Source: Mycobacterium sp. 852002-51961_SCH5331710 | Lineage (GTDB): Bacteria; Actinomycetota; Actinomycetes; Mycobacteriales; Mycobacteriaceae | Assembly (NCBI RefSeq): GCF_001665535.1 | Contig: NZ_LZSQ01000100.1 | Location: 1 to 64,000 of the forward strand | DNA: 64,000 nucleotides | Reading direction: 5' to 3' | Shown: positions 58,864 to 64,000 of the stretch, piece by piece | Position numbering within the stretch: position 1 is the first letter of the stretch | Layout of the letters: every line of letters starts with the position of its first letter | Made by a program: the position numbers and the translations under genes | Notes under the pieces: model-generated | The model's database searches: none | Told to the model about the DNA's origin: nothing | The model's input: the letters and a program-made list of their open reading frames with translations, nothing else

Positions 58864-59592
58864 ATGCATCGCCAAATGGCGCATACGCAATGGCACGCCC
58901 GTGTCGACGCCGCCAATTGGGACGCCGTCGTCACCGAACTCGACGCAACCGGCGGCGCCCTGCTTCCACGCCTACTGACCAAGCCCGAGAGCGCCGCGCT
59001 CAAGCGCCTCTACATCGACGACGACAGATTCCGTTCGACCGTCGACATGGCCCGCCACCGCTTCGGCGAGGGCGAGTACCGCTACTTGCGCGAGCCGTAC
59101 CCCGAACCGGTCCAAGCGCTCAGGCGGGCGCTGTATCCGCGGCTCCTCCCGATCGCGCGGGACTGGTGGGCCCGATTGGGCCGCCCCGCGCCTTGGCCTG
59201 ACCAATTCGACGACTGGCTCGACATGTGCCACGCCGCCGGCCAGACGAAACCGACCGCGCTCATGCTCAAATACGGACCCGGTGACTGGAATGCGCTGCA
59301 CCGAGACCTCTACGGCGATCTGGTGTTTCCGCTACAGGTCGTGATCAACCTCAGCGAACCCGGCGTCGAGCACACCGGCGGTGAGTTCCTGTTGGTCGAA
59401 CAACGCCCCCGCGCTCAGTCGCGCGGCACATCGACCCTGCTGCCCCACGGGCGCGGCTACGTCTTCACCACCCGGGAGCGGCCCGTGCGGTCGGCGTGCG
59501 GATGGTCGGCCGCGCCGGTGCGGCACGGGGTGTCGGTGGTGCGCTCCGGAGAGCGATACACGCTCGGGCTCATCTTCCACGACGCCGCATGA
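58864..59592 (+). CDS. 2-oxoglutarate-Fe(II) oxygenase (DUF2086 type)
   Basis: The 242-residue protein carries a facial triad His146-x-Asp148 (HRDLYGD) and His221 (VRHGVSVV), with Arg231 as the likely 2-oxoglutarate anchor, inside a double-stranded beta helix (TGGEFLLVEQRPRAQSR, YTLGLIFHDA). It resembles the Oxygenase-NA family, for which an alkylated nucleic acid substrate has been suggested from gene context; this is not shown here. The start may be 58864 or 58876. It is convergent with the methyltransferase gene. Confidence 0.83.
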   Translation: MHRQMAHTQWHARVDAANWDAVVTELDATGGALLPRLLTKPESAALKRLYIDDDRFRSTVDMARHRFGEGEYRYLREPYPEPVQALRRALYPRLLPIARDWWARLGRPAPWPDQFDDWLDMCHAAGQTKPTALMLKYGPGDWNALHRDLYGDLVFPLQVVINLSEPGVEHTGGEFLLVEQRPRAQSRGTSTLLPHGRGYVFTTRERPVRSACGWSAAPVRHGVSVVRSGERYTLGLIFHDAA

Positions 59593-59595
59593 ACC

Positions 59596-59636
59596 GATCG
59601 TTGCAGCGGGAAGCTCAGCGTCGCCGCAACACGATC
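59596..59636. terminator. Imperfect hairpin between the oxygenase and methyltransferase genes
   Basis: GATCGTTGCAGCG pairs with the downstream CGTCGCCGCAACACGATC with one mismatch and a small bulge. The methyltransferase TGA stop (59615-59617) is in the loop. Confidence 0.35.
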
Positions 59637-60241
59637 ACGTTGTCGGCCCACTGCGCAGTCTCGCCGTCCGGGGTCGTCACGTCACGCACCGGTTTGCGGA
59701 TCTCGGCCGGATCCCATTCGGAATCAGGGAGATTCAGCGCTGCGACCACCTCCTCGGGCGGCGTGAACGTGTGGTGGTGGTCATGGAGCTCCGACAGCCA
59801 CGGCGGCGGCGACCCGTGGTCGACGATCAGCAGGAGCCCGCCCGGACGGACCGCCCGTGCCGCAGCGCCGAAGATCGCCGTCCGGTCGAGCGGGAACGTG
59901 GAGTGCAGGAACTGAGCGTTCACCAGATCGAACTCGCCCTCGGGGAAACTCTCCAAGAGGTCGTGCTGTGCGAAGTCGATGCGGTCGGCGACCCTGCGCG
60001 CGGCGGCGTCTTCGGCGGCGCGCTGCAAGGCGGTTTCGGCGATGTCGACGGCGAGGACCCGCCAACCCCGTTCGGCGAGCCACATCGCGTCCCCGCCCTC
60101 GCCGCTGCCCAGGTCCAGCGCGGTCCCGGGCTCGAGGTTCGAGGCCACCTCGACGAGGCGAACGTTCGGCCGCCCGCTCCAGATCCGGTCCTGCGAGCTG
60201 TAGCGCTCTTCCCAATGTTGTTTGGCGTCAGGCGTTGACAT
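59615..60241 (-). CDS. Class I SAM-dependent methyltransferase
   Basis: The 208-residue protein has motif I DLGSGEGGD (43-51), the acidic motif II residue Asp66 (AVDIAE) and a HWEERYSSQDRIWSGRPN N-terminus like thiopurine/tellurite-type methyltransferases. The ATG at 60241 is chosen because GGAAGGGAG lies about six bases upstream, inside the end of the flavoprotein gene, which it overlaps by 14 bases. The tight coupling to a CxxC flavoprotein suggests a thiol or chalcogen acceptor, which is inference. Confidence 0.86.
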   Translation of the reverse strand: MSTPDAKQHWEERYSSQDRIWSGRPNVRLVEVASNLEPGTALDLGSGEGGDAMWLAERGWRVLAVDIAETALQRAAEDAAARRVADRIDFAQHDLLESFPEGEFDLVNAQFLHSTFPLDRTAIFGAAARAVRPGGLLLIVDHGSPPPWLSELHDHHHTFTPPEEVVAALNLPDSEWDPAEIRKPVRDVTTPDGETAQWADNVIVLRRR

Positions 60242-61184
60242 ATCCACTCCCTTCCAGCACGACCGCCGGGAATTCCCCCTCCATCAGGCTCTGCACGACG
60301 GCGGCGGCCGCGGCCGAGCCGGACGCCACCGCGGTGGCCACCTGCGGCATCTGGGCGACCACATCACCGGCGGCGAATACCCCATGCGCACTGGTCCGAT
60401 ACAGAGCATCGACCTGAACCGGATTTCGCGCCAGCGGCGTCGGCTCCGCCGCAGCGGCGCCCAGTTGCTCGGCGAGCGGCGACCGCTGATGCAACGTCGT
60501 CGCCACCAGAAGACCCTTGCGCGGCAACCGGTCGCCGTCGGCGAATACGACGGCCGCCAGATCTCCTGCCGCGGAATCTAATTCGGCTACCGGGCGCTCA
60601 TCGATCATCACACCCGCCGCGGCCAGCCGTTCACGCTGCGCGTCATCGAGATCGGCCGGACCATCGGTCAGTAGAATGACGTCGTCGCTCCAGAGACGCA
60701 ACAGCAGCGACGAATGCACCGCGCGCTCACCACGCGCCAGCACCGCCAGAGGCTGATCGCGCACTTCCCATCCGTGGCAGAACGGGCAGTGAAACACCGA
60801 CCGTCCCCACAGCTCCGCCAGCCCAGGCAGTGACGGCGGCCGGTACTCCATACCGGTGGCCAACAACACCCGCCTGGTCCGCTCGACCCGGCCGTCACCC
60901 AAGCGCAGGACGTACCCGTCGTCGGCTCGCTCACCGGCGACGATGTCGCCCGCCACGACCTCCACCGACGGATACGCCGACAACTCTTCGCGCCCCAACG
61001 CGTACAGTTCCGCGGGCGGTCGGCCGTCATGGCCCAGCAGCCCCCCGATGCCATGCGCGGGCAGGTTGCTCTGCGCACCCGCATCGACCAGCAGTGTGCG
61101 GCGCCGGGCCCGGCCGAGCACCAATGCGGCGCTCAACCCGGCGGCACCGCCGCCGACGATCACGCAATCCCAATATCTGTCCAT
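60228..61184 (-). CDS. Thioredoxin reductase-like FAD-dependent dithiol oxidoreductase
   Basis: The 318-residue protein is the size of thioredoxin reductase. It has the FAD loop VGGGAAGLSAA at 10-20, ATGMEYRPP, the redox pair Cys133/Cys136 in CPFCHGWE and the C-terminal GVFAAGDVV. The second glycine-rich dinucleotide signature is degraded: VLARGERAVHSS replaces the usual GGGxSA. NADPH binding may therefore be weak or absent, as in dithiol oxidases such as HlmI and GliT. AAGGTGG precedes the ATG. It is divergent from an XRE-cupin regulator by 47 bases. Confidence 0.87.
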   Translation of the reverse strand: MDRYWDCVIVGGGAAGLSAALVLGRARRRTLLVDAGAQSNLPAHGIGGLLGHDGRPPAELYALGREELSAYPSVEVVAGDIVAGERADDGYVLRLGDGRVERTRRVLLATGMEYRPPSLPGLAELWGRSVFHCPFCHGWEVRDQPLAVLARGERAVHSSLLLRLWSDDVILLTDGPADLDDAQRERLAAAGVMIDERPVAELDSAAGDLAAVVFADGDRLPRKGLLVATTLHQRSPLAEQLGAAAAEPTPLARNPVQVDALYRTSAHGVFAAGDVVAQMPQVATAVASGSAAAAAVVQSLMEGEFPAVVLEGSGYVNA

Positions 61185-61231
61185 ACGACCACCTTGCATT
61201 CGCTCCGCCCAGGATGCCAAGCTCTATTGCC

Positions 61232-61804
61232 ATGCAGGCAAAAGATGAGGACGGCGTCGACGCCCGGGTGCGCCGCAGGCTGCGCGAACTGCGCACCCGG
61301 CACGGCCTGACCCTCGAAGAGGTCGCCCGGCGCTCGAACATCGACGTGTCGACGCTGAGCCGGCTGGAATCCGGCAAGCGCCGCCTCGCCCTGGACCACC
61401 TGCCGAGACTGGCCGCAGCGCTGTCGGTCAGCACCGACGAACTGCTTCGCGCCCCGGAAGCCGAGGATCCGCGGGTGCGCAGCGGATCTCACACCGCACA
61501 CGGGATCACCTACTGGCCGCTGACCCGGCAGGCCGCCGGCGGTCTACACGCATTCAAGATCCGGATCAGTGCCCGGCGCCGCAACCCGCCCACCGAACTC
61601 CCCGTGCACGAGGGCCAGGACTGGATGTACGTACTGTCCGGTCAGCTGCGATTGATCCTCGGCGATCGGGACTTCACCGTGAAACCCGGTGAGGCGGTGG
61701 AATTCTCGACATGGACGCCCCACTGGTTCGGCGCGGTCGACGGCCCGGTCGAGGCCATCACCATCTTCGGGCCGCACGGCGAGCGGCTCCACTTACACGA
61801 CTAG
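61232..61804 (+). CDS. XRE family regulator with C-terminal cupin domain
   Basis: The 190-residue protein joins an XRE helix-turn-helix (about 15-70: LRELRTRHGLTLEEVARRSN, STLSRLESGKRRL) to a cupin sensor domain (about 115-185: VHEGQDWMYVLSGQLRLILGD, FSTWTPHWFGAV). Such regulators bind a small ligand in the cupin barrel. The start could also be the ATG at 61214. It faces the flavoprotein and methyltransferase genes across a short gap and probably controls them. Its TAG stop shares CTAG with the convergent RNase HI gene. Confidence 0.87.
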   Translation: MQAKDEDGVDARVRRRLRELRTRHGLTLEEVARRSNIDVSTLSRLESGKRRLALDHLPRLAAALSVSTDELLRAPEAEDPRVRSGSHTAHGITYWPLTRQAAGGLHAFKIRISARRRNPPTELPVHEGQDWMYVLSGQLRLILGDRDFTVKPGEAVEFSTWTPHWFGAVDGPVEAITIFGPHGERLHLHD

Positions 61805-62889
61805 TCCAGGTACGCCGTCTGATTGACCAGCCGCACCGATGCCGCACCGTCGGGATAGAACTCGGCGATCGACAACGACGCGAGGTCGAGGTGCAGGCGG
61901 TACAGGATGTTCGGGCCCCCGTCGAGCGCCATCCGCAGCAGCGTCTTGATCGGCGTCACGTGCGACACCACCAGCACCGTCTCTCCCGCATGCTCGGTGA
62001 CGATCCGCGCCCGAGCCCTTCCGACCCGCTCGGCCGCGGAATCGAAGCTCTCACCCTCCGGGGGCGCCAAGGAGGTGTCGCGCAGCCAGCGCCGGTGCAG
62101 ATCCGGATCCCGTTCCGCCGCTTCGGTGAACGTCAGACCCTCCCACGCTCCGAAATCGGTCTCGATCAGATCGTCGTCCACGGTGACGTCGAGCCCCAGC
62201 ACCTTGGCCGCCGCCGCCGCGGTGTCGTAGGCGCGCTGCAACGGCGACGTGACGACCGCTGCGACGCCGCCCCGCTGCCCGAGGTACTGCGCGGCGGCTT
62301 CGGCCTGACGGCGCCCGAGGTCGGTCAGCGCAGGGTTGCCGCGCCCCGAATACCGGCGGTCCACAGACAATTCGGTCTGGCCGTGGCGCAGCAACAGCAA
62401 CCGCGTCGGCGCACCCCGCGCGCCGCTCCACGCGGTGGGGTTCGACGCCTGATGCGGCTTGGATTCCTCCCCACTCGTGGGCATTTCGGCCGCCGCGTCC
62501 ATCGCCTCGTTGGCCAACCGGTCGGCGTGGCTGTTCTCCGCACGCGGAATCCACTGGTAGGTCACGCGGTCGAACCGGGCCGCCAGCGCCGTGGCCTGCT
62601 GGTGCAGAGGCGCGATGTCCGGGTGCTTGACCTTCCACCGGCCAGACATCTGCTCCACCACCAGCTTCGAGTCCATCAACACGTCGACCTCGGTGGCGCC
62701 CAGGCTCGCCGCCTCGCTCAACCCGGCGATCAGGCCGCGATACTCGGCGACGTTGTTGGTGGCGCGCCCGATCGCTTCCTTGCTCTCGGCGAGCACCGCG
62801 CCGTGGTCGGCCGACCACACCACCGACCCGTAGCCGGCCGGCCCGGGGTTCCCGCGTGAACCGCCGTCCGCCTCGACGATCACCTTCAC
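61801..62889 (-). CDS. Bifunctional RNase HI / histidine acid phosphatase
   Basis: The 362-residue protein joins an N-terminal RNase HI domain (1-140; VEADGGSRGNPGPAGYG, catalytic acids in NVAEYRGLIAGL and VDVLMDSKLVVEQM) to a C-terminal phosphoglycerate mutase-like phosphatase (LLLLRHGQTELS, with alpha-ribazole phosphatase-like activity in homologues). The M. tuberculosis homologue is Rv2228c. The GTG start overlaps the stop of the zinc-ribbon gene by the GTGA arrangement. The phosphatase half could serve the cobalamin pathway encoded elsewhere in the window, since a CobC-like activity follows CobT. Confidence 0.93.
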   Translation of the reverse strand: MKVIVEADGGSRGNPGPAGYGSVVWSADHGAVLAESKEAIGRATNNVAEYRGLIAGLSEAASLGATEVDVLMDSKLVVEQMSGRWKVKHPDIAPLHQQATALAARFDRVTYQWIPRAENSHADRLANEAMDAAAEMPTSGEESKPHQASNPTAWSGARGAPTRLLLLRHGQTELSVDRRYSGRGNPALTDLGRRQAEAAAQYLGQRGGVAAVVTSPLQRAYDTAAAAAKVLGLDVTVDDDLIETDFGAWEGLTFTEAAERDPDLHRRWLRDTSLAPPEGESFDSAAERVGRARARIVTEHAGETVLVVSHVTPIKTLLRMALDGGPNILYRLHLDLASLSIAEFYPDGAASVRLVNQTAYLD

Positions 62890-63623
62890 GCGCCGAACCC
62901 CTTGACTCGCAACAGGATGGCACCGCATTCGGGGCAACGGAGCACCTCGTCGTCGGCCGCCGCGGAGATCCGCGCCAACTCCCCCTTGTCGATTTCGATC
63001 CGGCACGCGCCGCACCGGCGGCCCTGCAACTGACCCGCGCCCGCGCCGCCGCGGGCACGCTGGCGTTCGTAGAGCCCCACCAGATCGGCGTCGAGCGCCG
63101 CGACCAGCTCATCGCGCCGCGACAGGCTCTGGTGACGATGCTGGCCCAATTCGGAGCGCACTTCATCGCAGGCGGTCTGCGCGACGCCCAGATCGTGCTG
63201 CAGGTCGTCGATCTTCGTCAACGCCTCTTGTTGGTCGCGCTGCAACTCCTCGCGCCGCTCCATCACCTCGAGCTGAGAATCCTCCAGCGCGGCCTGCCTG
63301 CGCTCCAACGTGTCGAGTTCGTGCTGCAACTCGGTGAGCTGTTTGGCATCCACCGACCCTCCCGCGAGCAGCTTTCGGTCCCGCTCCTCGCGCTGGCGCA
63401 CCGAATCGATCTCGGATTCGAACTTGGCGACCTGCGCGTCGAGATCCTCGATGGCGATCTGCAGTGCGGCCAGCCGGTCGTTGGCCTCCCGGTGCGCGGC
63501 CTGAACCTCCTCGAGCCGACGCTGTTCGGCGAGGTTCTTCACCCGGTACTCGAGGCGAGCGAGGGTGGCATCGAGTTCGGCCAACTCGAGTAGCGACTGT
63601 TGTTGTCCTACTTCAGCTTTCAT
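62886..63623 (-). CDS. Coiled-coil zinc-ribbon protein (CdsZ type)
   Basis: The 245-residue protein is a long helical hairpin coiled coil (about 5-195) followed by a C4 zinc ribbon with GRRCGACRIEI and LRCPECGAI. The family (C4-type zinc ribbon, Rv2229c) is associated with envelope processes and RNA in mycobacteria, but its precise role is unclear to me. The ATG at 63623 lies two bases after the NIF3 stop. Its own stop overlaps the RNase HI start, so the three genes form a coupled operon. Confidence 0.9.
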   Translation of the reverse strand: MKAEVGQQQSLLELAELDATLARLEYRVKNLAEQRRLEEVQAAHREANDRLAALQIAIEDLDAQVAKFESEIDSVRQREERDRKLLAGGSVDAKQLTELQHELDTLERRQAALEDSQLEVMERREELQRDQQEALTKIDDLQHDLGVAQTACDEVRSELGQHRHQSLSRRDELVAALDADLVGLYERQRARGGAGAGQLQGRRCGACRIEIDKGELARISAAADDEVLRCPECGAILLRVKGFGA

Positions 63624-63625
63624 GC

Positions 63626-64000
63626 TCAACTTTCGACATTCCATGGATCGGTGCGCACATCCGAGACCCGCACGGGCAGTGCGTCACCGAAGTGCGCCCG
63701 CAGCAGGTCCGCGGCCTGGCCGCACCACGGGTACTCGCTGGCCCAGTGGGCGACGTCCACGAGCGCGACTTCGGAGGCGCGTCGATGTTCGTCGGCGGGA
63801 TGGTGCCGCAGATCCGCCGTCACGTATGCGTCGACACCGGTGCGGGCGACGAGGCCGAGCAGCGAGTCCCCCGCTCCGCCGCACACCGCGACGCGCGACA
63901 CCTGCGCGTCCGGATCGCCGGCGGCGCGCACCCCCCAGGAGGTGGCGGGCAGCGCCCGACGCACGCGGGACACAAACGCCGACAACGGTTCCGGGCGGTC
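63626..64000 (-). CDS. NIF3/YbgI-like dinuclear metal protein, C-terminal part
   Basis: The frame is open to the right edge of the window, so the N-terminal part is missing. The visible 120 or so residues are the C-terminal half of the NIF3 fold: [32 protein letters not shown], with metal ligand histidines in LRHHPADE and VDVAHWASE. Family members are hexameric dinuclear metal proteins of unclear enzymatic function; the M. tuberculosis homologue is Rv2230c. It leads the zinc-ribbon/RNase HI operon. Confidence 0.9.
   Translation of the reverse strand, partial: DRPEPLSAFVSRVRRALPATSWGVRAAGDPDAQVSRVAVCGGAGDSLLGLVARTGVDAYVTADLRHHPADEHRRASEVALVDVAHWASEYPWCGQAADLLRAHFGDALPVRVSDVRTDPWNVES

Overview
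This window is high-GC chromosomal DNA from a mycobacterium, most likely a rapid-growing species (Mycolicibacterium-like). The evidence is gene content and order. The backbone follows, nearly gene for gene, the M. tuberculosis stretch from the DEDDh exonuclease next to trpD to the RNase HI/phosphatase, zinc-ribbon and NIF3 genes. It also carries mycobacterial signature genes: mmpS3, a Hip1/CaeA-type lipoprotein hydrolase, an LpqT-type lipoprotein, a 13E12-type DUF222 protein, a wax ester/diacylglycerol acyltransferase and the three-subunit qcrCAB cytochrome bcc complex. The gene names and synteny are recalled from family knowledge, not from a search.

Layout. 1-2074: end of a DEDDh exonuclease/GIY-YIG protein and trpD. 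2142-9820: the respiratory supercomplex block, ctaE-qcrC-qcrA-qcrB on the plus strand facing ctaC-ctaF and mmpS3-DUF2561 on the minus strand. 9986-14873: asnB, adenosine kinase, a membrane protein, a HesB-type Fe-S protein and a DUF3043 protein. 14879-17605: cobU-cobT-cobS and a small secreted DUF732 protein. 17629-24734: ilvE, gcvT, a class III adenylyl cyclase, leucyl aminopeptidase, ephD and a small unknown gene. 24893-30128: the lipoylation cluster dlaT, epimerase, lipB, lipA, DUF4191. 30186-41556: a Tat amidohydrolase, an RDD protein and a nitrogen cluster (glnA1, exported asparaginase, glnE, glnA2) with DoxX, LLM and PaaI genes between. 41616-47936: an accessory block (epimerase, sulfotransferase and DUF1214 in one operon; VOC, tesB and tetR facing away; a secreted duplicated-repeat protein). 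47940-54230: caeA/hip1, acyltransferase, panB, enoyl-CoA hydratase, CYTH-CHAD. 54262-54684: RNase P RNA. 54740-61804: a second accessory block (AraC-VOC-methyltransferase, two secreted proteins, DUF222, 2OG oxygenase, and a methyltransferase/disulfide-flavoprotein pair facing an XRE-cupin regulator). 61801-64000: RNase HI/phosphatase, zinc-ribbon protein and a truncated NIF3 gene.

How the genes work together. QcrCAB with CtaC/E/F forms the bcc-aa3 supercomplex that moves electrons from menaquinol to oxygen. LipB and LipA make the lipoyl groups carried by the E2 subunit DlaT and by the glycine cleavage system that GcvT serves. GlnE adenylylates GlnA1 at a conserved tyrosine (residue 406 here), and a near-perfect GlnR box lies in front of glnA1. 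CobU, CobT and CobS assemble the lower loop of cobalamin.

Regulatory signals. Many start codons lie 6-8 bases downstream of a TANNNT or CATANT -10 hexamer, which suggests leaderless mRNAs. Two convergent pairs (qcrB/DUF2561 and DUF732/ilvE) are separated by hairpins that include a stop codon. Three other convergent pairs end on one shared CTAG.

No insertion sequence, prophage, CRISPR array, tRNA or rRNA was seen. The only gap over 300 bases without a protein gene holds rnpB. The best candidates for an undescribed system are the XRE-cupin / CxxC flavoprotein / methyltransferase module and the epimerase-sulfotransferase-DUF1214 operon.
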